DNA of 64,000 nt from Bartonella rattaustraliani AUST/NH4 (GTDB taxonomy: Bacteria > Pseudomonadota > Alphaproteobacteria > Rhizobiales > Rhizobiaceae), in NCBI RefSeq assembly GCF_000312565.1, contig NZ_CALW02000045.1, forward strand, positions 1-64,000, read 5' to 3'. Shown piece after piece: positions 34,227 to 44,626 of the stretch. The position numbers and the translations under genes are program-made. How positions within the stretch are numbered: the stretch's first letter is position 1; each line of letters opens with the position of its first letter. Below the pieces are notes generated by a model, which saw only the letters and a program-made list of their open reading frames with translations, was not told the DNA's origin and searched no databases.

Positions 34227-36767
34227 ATGCATAATTCGAAAATAAAATCCATTTCTCCGTCTTCTTTTTCTGATGAGAGTTCTCAAGATATATCAGAAGG
34301 AAATTCATATACTAAGCTTGCCGAGATATCCTCTTATCCGGAAATCTGGAAAAAGGCATTCACCCTTGGACAAAATGTGCGTTTTACGCGAACACCAGAA
34401 GTTGAAATTTTGCGTCGTCGCATAGAAAAAGATCCCGTTTTTGCGAAACAATTTAAAGCTTTTACAGACAGGAAAGAGCAAAAAGATCCTACAAATATGA
34501 TATGCTGCAATAAGGGGACAAAAGAAACTCCGTCAACAAAAAAGGTTGTTAACCCTCAATCAATAGAAAATAAAGCCTCCATTTGCTATGAGACAGTTTT
34601 AAAGCAATTGTCACAGCAAGCTATGAATAAGTCCCTTGAGAAGGATAAATTACAAGTAGAAAATATGCAGCAAAAAACAAAGCCTGTTTTTTATCTTTCT
34701 GATGATGCATTTTTTGAATGTGGATCCTTTATGTTAGAACAGGTTGATATGCAAACGTCTAGAGAGGTTGTAACACCGATTGGTGATACGGGGCATGAGA
34801 TTGCTTCCAGTGCGACTTCTGCTTTTGATGAGTCGATTACTGCTCTTTATCGCGTTCTTGAATATCGATTTCCACAGTTTTACGATTCTCTTACATCAGA
34901 ATCTTCAGCAGAAGGGATACGGAAAACAGAGAAAAATTCTGATTTAATACATACAAAGGGTGATTCTGTTAAAGAGGTTTCAAAGGATCATTTGAGACTT
35001 GCTGTTGAAGATTTAGCTGATACGTTAAGCAACAGAGATGACACATCAAATGATGGAGGGGCGACGAGAGAGACTCCAAAGATCAGTCGTCTTACTGATG
35101 ATAGAGTTGCAGAAAACGTAAAGAGTGCAGAAGTTTCTTCTGGAATGAAACAACAAGGTAAAATATCGCGATCCGCTCGCACACTGTTAGGTGATCATCA
35201 TTCTGCTTTTATGTCAAATATTCAATCTCGTGATCATGATGTTTATGAATTTCCTCCGATTCATTTATTGCAAAATCCCACTTTTCATGAAGATTCTGTG
35301 ATTTCACAAGAAATATTAGAGCGTAGTGCTGGACTTTTGGAAAGCGTTTTGGAAGATTTTGGCATTAAGGGTGAAATTATCCATGTGCATCCAGGACCAG
35401 TGGTGACAATGTATGAGTTTGAGCCTGCAGCTGGAGTAAAATCATCACGTGTTATTAATCTTTCTGATGATATTGCGCGTTCTATGTCTGCAATTTCTAC
35501 GCGTGTTGCTGTAATTCCTGGACGGAATGTTATTGGGATTGAGTTGCCAAATGCGGTTCGTGAAACCGTGTATTTAAAAGAATTAATCCAAACAAGGTCT
35601 TTTCGTGAAAGCCAATTTAAATTAGCTCTTGCTTTGGGGAAGGATATTAATGGTGAACCCGTCATTGCAGAATTAGCAAAAATGCCTCATTTATTGGTTG
35701 CAGGAACAACAGGTGCGGGCAAATCGGTTGCAATTAATACAATGATTTTATCAATCCTTTATCGAATGACACCACAGCAGTGTCGTTTGATTATGGTTGA
35801 CCCTAAAATGCTAGAACTTTCTGTTTATGATGGCATTCCACATCTTTTAACACCTGTTGTAACAGATCCTAAAAAGGCGGTAACAGCTTTAAAGTGGGCG
35901 GTTCGTGAAATGGAAGATCGTTACCGCAAAATGGCTAAGTTGGGTGTGCGTAATATCGATGGTTTTAACGCACGTGTTGCACTTGCCGCACAAAAAGGCG
36001 AAATCATCATGTGTACTGTACAATCGGGTTTTGATAAAGAAAGTGGGGAAATACTTTATCATGAAGAAGCAATGGATCTCACGCAGCTTCCCTATATTGT
36101 TGTGATTGTTGATGAGATGGCCGATCTCATGATGGTGGCGGGTAAAGAAATTGAAAATGCCATTCAACGTTTGGCGCAAATGGCGCGTGCAGCAGGCATT
36201 CATCTTATTATGGCGACACAGCGTCCTTCTGTTGATGTCATTACTGGCACGATTAAAGCAAATTTTCCTACGCGTATTTCTTTCCAAGTCACATCAAAAA
36301 TAGACAGTCGTACAATTTTAGGAGAACAAGGTGCTGAAACTCTGTTAGGGCAGGGAGATATGCTGCATATGGCAGGTGGCGGACGTATTGTACGTGTTCA
36401 TGGCCCTTTTGTTTCCGATAAAGAAGTAGAGTCTGTGGTTGCTCATCTTAAAATGCAAGGCAAGCCTGATTATTTAACCACGGTAACGGATGCTGAAGAT
36501 GAGAATAAAGACGGTGATTCTGCCAATTCAGTTTCCGGAGATTCGGAAGGAAATCTTGAAGAAGATGGTGAGGAACTTTATAGACAGGCTATCAAGATTG
36601 TCATGCGTGATAAAAAATGCTCAACATCTTATATTCAACGTCGACTTGCAATTGGTTATAATAAGGCAGCTTCTCTCGTTGAACGCATGGAAGAAAAAGG
36701 CATCGTTGGAGCTGCTAATCATGTTGGAAAACGTGAAATTCTGCTCGATGAATATAAGAATAAATAA
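34227..36767 (+). CDS. ftsK: DNA translocase FtsK/SpoIIIE family, without N-terminal membrane helices
   Basis: The protein has about 846 residues. The N-terminal half (1 to about 380) is a hydrophilic, low-complexity linker-like region. The alpha domain begins near [14 protein letters not shown]. The beta/RecA motor has Walker [14 protein letters not shown] (residues about 495), [18 protein letters not shown], Walker [12 protein letters not shown], and [20 protein letters not shown]. The C-terminal gamma winged helix ([24 protein letters not shown]) recognises KOPS. FtsK pumps chromosome termini and activates dif recombination. The usual four membrane helices are absent, so this is either a soluble paralogue or relies on another anchor. 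The start is uncertain between a TTG and this ATG. Confidence 0.92.
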   Translation: MHNSKIKSISPSSFSDESSQDISEGNSYTKLAEISSYPEIWKKAFTLGQNVRFTRTPEVEILRRRIEKDPVFAKQFKAFTDRKEQKDPTNMICCNKGTKETPSTKKVVNPQSIENKASICYETVLKQLSQQAMNKSLEKDKLQVENMQQKTKPVFYLSDDAFFECGSFMLEQVDMQTSREVVTPIGDTGHEIASSATSAFDESITALYRVLEYRFPQFYDSLTSESSAEGIRKTEKNSDLIHTKGDSVKEVSKDHLRLAVEDLADTLSNRDDTSNDGGATRETPKISRLTDDRVAENVKSAEVSSGMKQQGKISRSARTLLGDHHSAFMSNIQSRDHDVYEFPPIHLLQNPTFHEDSVISQEILERSAGLLESVLEDFGIKGEIIHVHPGPVVTMYEFEPAAGVKSSRVINLSDDIARSMSAISTRVAVIPGRNVIGIELPNAVRETVYLKELIQTRSFRESQFKLALALGKDINGEPVIAELAKMPHLLVAGTTGAGKSVAINTMILSILYRMTPQQCRLIMVDPKMLELSVYDGIPHLLTPVVTDPKKAVTALKWAVREMEDRYRKMAKLGVRNIDGFNARVALAAQKGEIIMCTVQSGFDKESGEILYHEEAMDLTQLPYIVVIVDEMADLMMVAGKEIENAIQRLAQMARAAGIHLIMATQRPSVDVITGTIKANFPTRISFQVTSKIDSRTILGEQGAETLLGQGDMLHMAGGGRIVRVHGPFVSDKEVESVVAHLKMQGKPDYLTTVTDAEDENKDGDSANSVSGDSEGNLEEDGEELYRQAIKIVMRDKKCSTSYIQRRLAIGYNKAASLVERMEEKGIVGAANHVGKREILLDEYKNK

Positions 36768-36974
36768 AACAGTTTTAAGAATACTTTACCTCTAAAACGT
36801 GAAACGCTCATTTTTTTAATGGTTCATGCTTATTATGTGAGAGAGGTTGTTGCTGTGTGCTTATTTTACGAGTGAAAGATAAGAAATATAAAATGGGGAG
36901 TGACAAAATAGAAGCGATATTTTGTATTAAAACCACTGGTGCAGTGTGGTGAGTGATACAAAAAAGGATTTGAG

Positions 36975-39242
36975 ATGTCTTTGACATTTTTAGATTATTT
37001 GGAATCGAAGGAAATTAAACAAGCTTTTATGCGGGGGCAGATGGCTTTTGTTCTCTCCTTTGATTGTAAAAATATTCTTTGGTCAAATGGTGCAGCGGCA
37101 TATTTTTTCGGTTTTACGTCTGTTACAGCGATGATAAAGAAGCCGTTTTTTGGGGACAGTGCAGAATGCCAAAAGATATTGGGGGGTGCAGATTTTATTA
37201 CGTTGTATGGTGCAAAGCACTGCACTGAATTTTCTATAGTTTCTATTGGATGTGGCTATTTAGGGAAGGTGTTTTTGCTAGAATCTTTGCGAGAAGGGGA
37301 GGTTTCTCTTCTTGCTGGCTTGGATGAGGCAACACTGTCTGTTGCAATAATTGATGAACACGGCACAGTGTTGGAATCTTCTTCTCATTTTTCTTTTGTT
37401 GATGAACCGGTCAGAATTTTATTACAGACGATTGATAATGAATCCCCAGTCAAAACAGTTTTGTCCATAGCAGGTATTCGTATGCAAGTTGGCGTTATCC
37501 GCTTGCAGGTGAATCCGGTACGTTTTTTGGTTTTATATGCACCATTAGAATCGAATGACTTGAAGAATAATCAAAAACTTTTTCATTTTACGACAGAACT
37601 TTTACCGCAGCGCTTCACCTGGAGGATAGACAAAGAGGGACGATTTTGTGAAGTTTCAAAAGAATTGGCTGAAATTGTTGGACCTCTCTCTTCCTCTATT
37701 TTAGGATCTGACTTTGATGCGCTTAGCAATAGATTTCATGATGAGCGATATCAGGAGTTTAGCAGTCTTGTTGCAGAACTTGTACCTTGGAGTAAACGAA
37801 CAGTGCAGTGGCCTGTTGATGAGAGTTTGGAGTGTCTTGATGCTGAATTATCTGCTGTGCCAATTTTTGATGATGAACAATGTTTTGAGGGATTTCGAGG
37901 TTTTGGTATTTTGAAAAGACAAGAAAAAAGGCAAGAGAAAAAAGAGGAAAATTGGGAGACAAAAACAACGAGTCTTTCAGAGGTAGAGCGTTCAGCTTTT
38001 CGTGAGATTGCAGAACGATTGCGTGGAGAATTGCATTTATCTGTAGGATGTGAGCATGTGGATGAGGATGCGGCAGTTCAGTTGTCAAATGCGCAGGCAT
38101 GGTCGGTAAATGCTGTGGAACAAACTCTCATAAAAGAACCTGCAGTGGTTTTATCCTTGTTGAATACAGCGATGGAGGGCGTTTTTTGGTTGGATGGACG
38201 AGGTTTTATTCAATCGGTTAGTCGTGCTGCTTTGGCACTCACGGGTTATGAGATCAATGAACTATTGGCACAGCCATTATCATCCTTGTTTATTTTGCAA
38301 AACCGACCGCTTGTTAAAAAATATTTTGAGTTGATCCGTATGAAGGGAAAAAATCAGGTTTTTAATTGCAGTTCAACAGTTGATTTAATGACAAAAAACC
38401 ATAAAAATATAACAGTTTCTATGACAATTGTATCTTTGGCACGACAAGGCAATTACGCTGTTATATTACATAATGCGACAAAAACAGTTTTACTCATGGA
38501 TAAAAAGGCAGAAGAGAATAAAAGAGCTGGAATTGTTCATGAAATACGGATCCCTTTGAATACTCTTATTGGTTTTGCAGAAATTATGAGGGATGGTCGT
38601 TTTGGTTCGATAGACAATGAGCGTTATCATGGATATTTATGTGATATTATCTCATCTGGAAAACATATATTATCGTTGGTTAATCAATTACTAGAATGTT
38701 CGAAAGCGAATTATTTGGGGAAAAATAACCAGCCAAATCTTCCGCTGAGAGCGGAAGAATTTGATGTAATAGCTTGTTTGCGTGCGAGTATGGCTTTTCT
38801 TGAAACACAGGCGAATCATAATGGTATTATCATGCGCATTGCTGCTCCAGTTTCTGTACCATTTATTCGTGTATCGCAACAGACATTTCGGCAAATTGTA
38901 TGGAATCTTCTCTCCAATGCTATTCGTTTTACATCATCGGGTGGGCAGATCGTTGTTCATGTTTCTTATAGAAAAAAAGAGCGCGTCAAGATTTCAGTAA
39001 GTGATAATGGTATAGGAATGAGTGATGAAGAAATTGTGCAGGCACTCCAACCTTATGGTCAGATAAAGCGCAAAGACGGACGCTCTGATGACAGTAGCTT
39101 TGTTGGAACTGGTTTAGGGCTTCCGATGTGTAAAGCAATGGTAGAAGAGAGTGGTGGTCAATTTTTTCTCTTTTCAAAACCTGGTCATGGAACAACTGTG
39201 GAAATGTTTTTTCCTGTGTTCCATGAGAAAAATAGCGCGTAA
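36975..39242 (+). CDS. cytoplasmic PAS-domain sensor histidine kinase (PdhS/DivJ/PleC-like)
   Basis: The 755-residue protein has no membrane helix. It has a conserved N-terminal sensory region, PAS-like domains at about 210-310 and 395-500 (the second with GVFWLDGRGFIQSVSRAALALTGYEINEL), a HisKA domain with the phospho-His in GIVHEIRIPLNTLIGFAEIM (residues about 517-536), and an HATPase with N box WNLLSNAIRF, G1 DNGIGMS and G2 GTGLGLPMCKAM. The H box has Ile where Thr is usual (HEIRIPLN). The layout resembles Brucella PdhS, a polar kinase for DivK, but that match is inference. A ftsK gene lies upstream and mscL converges. Confidence 0.85.
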   Translation: MSLTFLDYLESKEIKQAFMRGQMAFVLSFDCKNILWSNGAAAYFFGFTSVTAMIKKPFFGDSAECQKILGGADFITLYGAKHCTEFSIVSIGCGYLGKVFLLESLREGEVSLLAGLDEATLSVAIIDEHGTVLESSSHFSFVDEPVRILLQTIDNESPVKTVLSIAGIRMQVGVIRLQVNPVRFLVLYAPLESNDLKNNQKLFHFTTELLPQRFTWRIDKEGRFCEVSKELAEIVGPLSSSILGSDFDALSNRFHDERYQEFSSLVAELVPWSKRTVQWPVDESLECLDAELSAVPIFDDEQCFEGFRGFGILKRQEKRQEKKEENWETKTTSLSEVERSAFREIAERLRGELHLSVGCEHVDEDAAVQLSNAQAWSVNAVEQTLIKEPAVVLSLLNTAMEGVFWLDGRGFIQSVSRAALALTGYEINELLAQPLSSLFILQNRPLVKKYFELIRMKGKNQVFNCSSTVDLMTKNHKNITVSMTIVSLARQGNYAVILHNATKTVLLMDKKAEENKRAGIVHEIRIPLNTLIGFAEIMRDGRFGSIDNERYHGYLCDIISSGKHILSLVNQLLECSKANYLGKNNQPNLPLRAEEFDVIACLRASMAFLETQANHNGIIMRIAAPVSVPFIRVSQQTFRQIVWNLLSNAIRFTSSGGQIVVHVSYRKKERVKISVSDNGIGMSDEEIVQALQPYGQIKRKDGRSDDSSFVGTGLGLPMCKAMVEESGGQFFLFSKPGHGTTVEMFFPVFHEKNSA

Positions 39243-39244
39243 AT

Positions 39245-39658
39245 TTATTTCTTCTTGGCCAAAAGATCTCGGATTTCTGACAACAATTGTTCTTCTAGAG
39301 ACATTTTGGGGGAGGACTTCTCTTCTTCTTGTTTGCGACGCAGTTTATTCATGGCTTTAACAAAAAGAAAAAGAATCCAAGCAATAATGAGAAAATTGAT
39401 AAATAACGTGATAAAGTGTCCGTAGCTAATGGTAGCACCTGCTGCTTTAGCAGCACTCAGTGTTTCTTGTTTTTCACCAGCAAGCTGAATAAACATGTTA
39501 GAAAAGTCGATTCCGCCCGTAATCAGCCCAATGATTGGCATAAAAATATCATTGACAACTGAATTAACCAAAGCACCAAAAGCGCCTCCTATAATTACAC
39601 CGATAGCAAGGTCAATCATATTGCCTTTTAGGGCAAATTCTTTGAATTCTTTAAGCAT
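39245..39658 (-). CDS. mscL: large-conductance mechanosensitive channel
   Basis: The 137-residue protein has the MscL start [31 protein letters not shown] (first membrane helix with its glycine-rich face), a periplasmic loop, the second helix ([19 protein letters not shown]), and the charged C-terminal bundle ([15 protein letters not shown]). It opens on hypo-osmotic shock to release solutes. It ends 3 nt from the stop of the kinase gene, which converges. Confidence 0.95.
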   Translation of the reverse strand: MLKEFKEFALKGNMIDLAIGVIIGGAFGALVNSVVNDIFMPIIGLITGGIDFSNMFIQLAGEKQETLSAAKAAGATISYGHFITLFINFLIIAWILFLFVKAMNKLRRKQEEEKSSPKMSLEEQLLSEIRDLLAKKK

Positions 39659-39784
39659 TGTGTTTTCCCCTTTACATATACGATAGTGATATTAAAGTAT
39701 CGCTTTTGATGAAAAAGGAAAGAGCGGTTGTTATTTTCTTAAAAAAGTTGGCACCTCTCTTTAATTCTATTGCAGGTCTCTTCA

Positions 39785-40205
39785 TAGTTTTATGGCGTTG
39801 TTTTTCCAAGAGGGCGTGTGCTTTGGCTATTGCTTGTCAATCAATATCTAATCCCAATGCCGCAGCATGTTTGAAACAAAACTTAAGACGAATCACCGCG
39901 TTCTCTGCTGTTGCAGTTTTTGTATGCCACATGAGAGCAAGCTTATTGCGTATATTTATTTGTGTAATTTCTGAAATGGCAATGCAGTCTCATTTGGGGT
40001 CCATGACGTTGTAAAGGTGAAAACCAGCCTCCAAATTTACCATCATTTTGAAATTCAGCCTTAGGGATTTCAAAAGCATCTACAACAATGTCTTTGAGAT
40101 TATGAAGATTATGCATTGTTTCGCGCTTTTTTTCTCATGTTCTTAAAATGGGGGTACAACCATCACGCAAAACAGAATGCTACCACACATTCACACGGTT
40201 ATTTT
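39785..40205 (-). pseudogene. integrase remnant 2a (central part, after mscL)
   Basis: On the minus strand this matches about 1340-1760 of the intact integrase: LFFPYAI-type CTTGTCAATCAATATC block, HAAALGLD, TKTATAEN, KYAISEITQI, and the KLKGGWFSPL region, with several stops and indels. The catalytic third is missing. Confidence 0.8.
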
Positions 40206-40243
40206 AAAGACACCTCTTTTATCGTTTTAAATCATATTTCATA

Positions 40244-40880
40244 CACAGAATTGATTTATAACGATTATTTGCCATTATAGAGCTTGAATCACAACCCCAA
40301 ATCTTGTGGGTTTATCTCATTTTAAGCCTTTTTATGTTAAATCAATTTTGTTTACTTGGCCGTATGCCATGAGTGGGGTTGGCATATGGGGGGAAACGAA
40401 AAAAGAAAGAAGGAAAAATGCCTCTCATGAACCGCTTTCATGCAAGGGCTGCTACAATACTATGAGTGCGTAAATAGACCTGAGCTTGTAAATATATTGG
40501 GCACTGGTAAAGAGAATGATGGTGCCAGCTTGTCCCTTTCTAAGCGTGAAGATGGTGGTGCGCGATGGATTTATTGTTATACAATTCACCCACATCGTCG
40601 TAAAATGGACTTAGGGGCTCTAAGATTGGCGCCACAGAAGTTTCTTTAAAACAAGCCCGTGAATGTGCAACGTGGGTGGCGTTCTGTTTTACATGAGGGG
40701 CGTGACCCCATTAAAGAACGTGAGGAACAAAAGCGTGAAGCAATGTGGTATCTTCATTATCTTAAAGACATTGCTTTAGAGACTTTTGAAATCCGTAAAG
40801 CTGAATTTCAAAATGATGGTAAGTTTGGAGGCTGGTTTTCACCTTTACAACGTCATGTCCTCCTCAAATGAGGCTGGATT
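40244..40880 (+). pseudogene. integrase remnant 2b, inverted relative to 2a and 2c
   Basis: Here the integrase unit is on the plus strand. The boundary motif (inverted, 40244-40260) and the 5' flank come first, then the int start near 40418 (ATGCCTCTCATGAACCG), GARWIYCYTIHPHRRKM, VNVQRGWRSVLHEGRDPIKERE, TFEIRKAEFQ, and NVMSS near 40880, with frameshifts. It lies between two minus-strand pieces, so either an inner segment inverted or two copies met head-on. Confidence 0.8.
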
Positions 40881-40944
40881 GCCGTTTCATGACAACATTT
40901 GTGAATGGTATAGCGCAAAAGCTCTTGATTGGGTGACACCATCT

Positions 40945-41236
40945 TTACGCTTACTTTATGAAGATATAAAGCGGTGTATGGAAGGACAAGCCTACGCCAT
41001 GATTTGATTTATCCATTCATGATATTGCGACAGTTTTTGCATCAAGACGGTTAAAGGTGCTTTTACTCTTTATTTAAAGCATTATGATCCACACAACCAA
41101 TTTTGCTTATGGTGTGCAAGAAAAGTGCTTTTATTACGTGAATATCAACAGGTCTAAAATGAGAGAAACTTACAGTATTGTTTTTCTTAAATTTAAGATG
41201 TAGAAAGATAAATAAGAATTGTAAATCAATATGTTG
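40945..41236 (-). pseudogene. integrase remnant 2c (5' end and flank)
   Basis: On the minus strand this contains the degenerate N-terminal codons of int (the ATTGCGACAGTTTTTGCATCAA stretch in plus orientation, split here for reference only as ATTGCGACAG and CATCAAGACGG) and the 5' flank (AGGTCTAAAATGAGAGAAA), ending at the boundary motif TGTAAATCAATATGTTG (41220-41236). The 8-bp repeat array follows 24 nt later. Confidence 0.75.
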
Positions 41237-41260
41237 ACTTGTTTGCAAATGATTTTACAC

Positions 41261-41468
41261 TTCATCACTTCATCACTTCATCACTTCATCACTTCATCAC
41301 TTCATCACTTCATCACTTCATCACTTCATCACTTCATCACTTCATCACTTCATCACTTCATCACTTCATCACTTCATCACTTCATCACTTCATCACTTCA
41401 TCACTTCATCACTTCATCACTTCATCACTTCATCACTTCATCACTTCATCACTTCATCACTTCATCAC
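41261..41468. repeat. perfect 26-copy tandem repeat of TTCATCAC
   Basis: The array is 208 bp of an uninterrupted 8-bp unit. Because 8 is not a multiple of 3, all three plus frames are open and spell the same octapeptide cycle (FITSSLHH); the minus strand has stops. It lies between an integrase remnant and pyrD, 245 bp before the pyrD start. Perfect short repeats like this expand and contract by slippage, so copy number should vary between isolates. Confidence 0.98.
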
Positions 41469-41713
41469 TTGAAAAAAGGGGAGCATCTTTTTCAAACATT
41501 AAAAGACGCTTTTTTATTCAGTATGCATAGATGTAAATATTAATAGCGATAATCTTATGAACTTCTCTGTCATTATCCTATAAAATCCTATAAACTTTTT
41601 ACAATATGTGGATGTTTTTAGGTTAATGATATACCATCTTTATGGATGATCTTTTGTATGAGAAGATTTATGTGTGGTGCAGTTGGGGCGGGTTTATTTT
41701 TGGAGAAGGATTG

Positions 41714-42802
41714 ATGAATTTCTTTCGTTGTATTGGTCGTTCTGCTTTGTTTATGTTGGATCCAGAACATGCACACCGTTTAGCGATTATTGGGTTGAAA
41801 AGTGGACTGAACAGTTGTCGGAAGATTATTGACAAGCGTTTGTGTGTAACGATTGCAGGTCTTGAGTTTAAAAATTTTGTGGGTCTTGCTGCCGGGTTTG
41901 ATAAAAATGCAGAGGTTGTCGATGCTGTTTTTCGTTTAGGGTTTGGTTTTACTGAAATTGGGACCGTAACACCAAAACCTCAAGCGGGAAATCCCAAACC
42001 ACGGCTTTTTCGCTTACAAGAAGATGAGGCGATTATTAATAGAATGGGCTTTAATAATGATGGACATCACATTGTTTACAACAGACTTCGCGCGCAGAAA
42101 CAACGCGGTATTGTAGGAATCAATATTGGTGCCAATAAGGATACGATCAATAAAAATAACGATTATGTTGCGGGGATTACGCATTTTTATGATATTGCGC
42201 ACTATTTTACGGTTAATATCTCTTCACCGAATACGCCAGGTTTACGCGATTTACAAGCGCGGGATAATTTACATATTTTGATGAATTCAGTTTCGCAGGC
42301 GCGCAGTGAGCAAAAGAAAAAGCATGGATTTTCTGTTCCCATTTTTTTAAAAATTGCACCTGATTTATCGGAAAAGGCGTTAGATGACATTGCTGAAGAA
42401 ATAAAAGCTTCTGATTTTGATGGTCTCATCGTTTCCAATACCACTCTTTCACGCCAAGGACTTAACGATAGTCTCTTGAGTGGTGAAGAGGGGGGGCTTT
42501 CTGGCAAGCCACTTTTTGAACGATCAACGATTGTGCTTGCAAAAATGCGCCAAAAATTGGGGAAGGAAATTGCAATCATTGGTGTTGGTGGTGTCAAGGA
42601 TGCTTGGACAGCTTTAGAAAAGGTGAAAGCTGGGGCAGACTTAGTTCAATTATATAGTGGAATGGTTTATAAGGGGCCAGATCTTGCTATAACTATTCTG
42701 GAAGAGATTTTGCAGATTATGCAGCAAGATAGCATTGATACTATCAAAGCTTATCGCGATCATCGTGTTGAAGATTGGGCAAAACGTGCGCTTCCTTCAT
42801 GA
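41714..42802 (+). CDS. pyrD: dihydroorotate dehydrogenase (quinone), class 2
   Basis: The 362-residue FMN enzyme of pyrimidine synthesis oxidises dihydroorotate and passes electrons to quinone at the membrane. It has an N-terminal amphipathic helix ([23 protein letters not shown]), [36 protein letters not shown], the catalytic-Ser block [31 protein letters not shown], and FMN-phosphate loops IGVGGVKDA and [21 protein letters not shown] lies 4 nt before the chosen ATG; the frame extends 24 codons further up without a ribosome site. Confidence 0.96.
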   Translation: MNFFRCIGRSALFMLDPEHAHRLAIIGLKSGLNSCRKIIDKRLCVTIAGLEFKNFVGLAAGFDKNAEVVDAVFRLGFGFTEIGTVTPKPQAGNPKPRLFRLQEDEAIINRMGFNNDGHHIVYNRLRAQKQRGIVGINIGANKDTINKNNDYVAGITHFYDIAHYFTVNISSPNTPGLRDLQARDNLHILMNSVSQARSEQKKKHGFSVPIFLKIAPDLSEKALDDIAEEIKASDFDGLIVSNTTLSRQGLNDSLLSGEEGGLSGKPLFERSTIVLAKMRQKLGKEIAIIGVGGVKDAWTALEKVKAGADLVQLYSGMVYKGPDLAITILEEILQIMQQDSIDTIKAYRDHRVEDWAKRALPS

Positions 42803-42938
42803 TAAAATGATTTTTCTGGATAAAAACTATAGGATTTTGGGAAAGGGGCTTGCAAACTCTTCTGATCTTCCTTATGTCACTCAGACAGAGAATAAGTGTT
42901 TATGAAATTGTAAGCAGTTATGGTACACTTATTTTTAT

Positions 42939-43015
42939 GCGGTTGTAGCTCAGTTGGTTAGAGCGCTGGTTTGTGGCACCAGAGGTCGTAGGTTCAAATC
43001 CCACCAACCGTACCA
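42939..43015 (+). tRNA. tRNA-His (anticodon GTG)
   Basis: The 77-nt tRNA includes CCA. The anticodon loop TTGTGGC sits in the stem CTGG/CCAG, with T-loop GTTCAAATC and acceptor GCGGTTG paired with CAACCGT. The discriminator is A73 and there is no additional G at -1, the alphaproteobacterial type of tRNA-His. Confidence 0.97.
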
Positions 43016-43187
43016 ATTTTTCACTATATTTGATAGAATAAGCGGCTTATAATGGTTACAAGTTTTTTTATCTTGGGAAGAGCGCTTGTATTCTTTAAAA
43101 TGAAATTGATAAAGTTTTGCTATAAAGTTTGTAGAGGGGATGCGTGCAGGAAGGCAGAGCTTGATTGTTTTTTTAAGTTGGTATGTT

Positions 43188-44615
43188 ATGGCTGTGAAAA
43201 ATGGTAAACAAATGAAAAAAAAAGGTTCTAAGCCTGTTTTTCACTTTCTTAAAAATTTACGTGGTGTAAACAATTGGGAACAAGTTTCGCAATGGCTTGC
43301 TTTCCGTAATGCAGAAGATATTGAGTGTATTACACCTGATCAAGCGGGCGTTCCGCGTGGTAAGATGATGCTTTCTAAAAAATTTACCTCAGAAACATCA
43401 TTGGCATTACCTTCAGCTGTTTTTATGGCAACAATTTCAGGAGATTATCCTGAAGATGGGCATGGTTTTGAATATCCCAAAACGGATGGTGATCTGCGTC
43501 TTGAGCCTGATCTTTCCACGTTAAGCATTGTACCATGGGAAGAAGCACCTACTGCACAAGTGATTTGTGATCTTGTGTATCAAAATGGGCAGGTTGTGGA
43601 TTACACGCCACGAAATGTTTTGCGAAAAGTCATCAATTTTTACACGCGAATGGGGCTAAAGCCGGTTGTTTCACCAGAAATCGAATTTTATTTGGTGGAA
43701 AAGAATCCCGACCCTGATTATCCTCTGGTTCCTCCGGTTGGTCGTTCTGGGCGCTCAATTGGTGGAGGTCAGGGCTATTCAATTGCTGGTGTGAATGAAT
43801 TTGATGAGTTTATTGATGATATTTATCATTTTTCAGAAGCACAAGGGTTAGAAATTGATACGCTTATTCATGAAGAAGGGGCTGGTCAGTTTGAAATCAA
43901 TTTACGTCATGGAGATCCGATTGAATTAGCGGATCAAGTTTTTATGTTTAAACGAACCATTCGTGAAGCGGCACTTAAGCATAATATGTACGCGACTTTT
44001 ATGGCGAAACCTATTCAAGGGCAGCCAGGTTCTGCTATGCATATTCACCAATCGGTTATTGATAAGAAAACTGGGTTGAATATTTTTACACAAGAAGATG
44101 GTGAGGAAAGTGCTTGTTTTCGCCATTTTATTGGTGGATTACAAAAACATATGGCAGGAGCACTTGTGATGCTTGCGCCTTATGTCAATTCTTATCGACG
44201 TCTTATGCCTGATATTTCGGCACCTGTGAATTTGCGATGGGGGTATGACAATCGTACTACGGCGTTTCGTGTGCCGCGTTCTTCCCCACAGGCACGGCGC
44301 GTTGAAAATAGACTTCCTTCCTCAGATGCTAATCCTTATTTAGTACTTGCGGCCTCTTTAGCTTGTGGTCTTATTGGTTTGCAGCAAAAACTTGCGCCAG
44401 ATGAGCCAACAACAAGTAATGTGAATGTTGATAACATTGAATTGCCGCGTGGACTCATTGAAGCCGTGAGTTTATTTGAGCAAGATACAGCGATACGTGC
44501 TATTTTAGGAGATATGTTTGTAAGCACTTATGCGGCAATCAAGCGGCAAGAGTTCGAGACTTTTATGGAAGTCATTAGCCCGTGGGAGCGCGAATACCTT
44601 TTGCTGAATGTTTGA
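43188..44615 (+). CDS. puuA: glutamine synthetase family protein, gamma-glutamylputrescine synthetase-like
   Basis: The 475-residue protein has the GS catalytic fold: beta-grasp domain (residues about 20-110), then VSPEIEFYLVEK (metal Glu), LIHEEGAGQFEINLRHGDP, ATFMAKPIQGQPGSAMHIHQSV (metal His), and SAPVNLRWGYDNRTTAFRVPRS (substrate Arg block). It lacks the adenylylation Tyr loop of GlnA. The next gene is a DAO-family oxidase overlapping its end, the puuA-puuB arrangement of putrescine use, so it probably ligates glutamate to an amine. The true start may be 43140 (no well-spaced ribosome site) or this ATG. Confidence 0.8.
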   Translation: MAVKNGKQMKKKGSKPVFHFLKNLRGVNNWEQVSQWLAFRNAEDIECITPDQAGVPRGKMMLSKKFTSETSLALPSAVFMATISGDYPEDGHGFEYPKTDGDLRLEPDLSTLSIVPWEEAPTAQVICDLVYQNGQVVDYTPRNVLRKVINFYTRMGLKPVVSPEIEFYLVEKNPDPDYPLVPPVGRSGRSIGGGQGYSIAGVNEFDEFIDDIYHFSEAQGLEIDTLIHEEGAGQFEINLRHGDPIELADQVFMFKRTIREAALKHNMYATFMAKPIQGQPGSAMHIHQSVIDKKTGLNIFTQEDGEESACFRHFIGGLQKHMAGALVMLAPYVNSYRRLMPDISAPVNLRWGYDNRTTAFRVPRSSPQARRVENRLPSSDANPYLVLAASLACGLIGLQQKLAPDEPTTSNVNVDNIELPRGLIEAVSLFEQDTAIRAILGDMFVSTYAAIKRQEFETFMEVISPWEREYLLLNV

Positions 44616-44626
44616 GTTTTATCACG

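Noticed and set aside
41261-41468. CRISPR array
   Set aside because: The units are 8 bp and adjoin with no spacers, and there are no cas genes.
41231-41530. Open frames of 77-99 codons in three frames
   Set aside because: They are produced by the 8-bp repeat, which is free of stops in all plus frames; no ribosome site or real protein pattern.
43140-43187. N-terminal extension of the puuA-like gene
   Set aside because: The GAGGGG directly touches the ATG at 43140, too close to serve as its ribosome site, and the added residues are hydrophobic and unlike the family; left as a possible alternative start.
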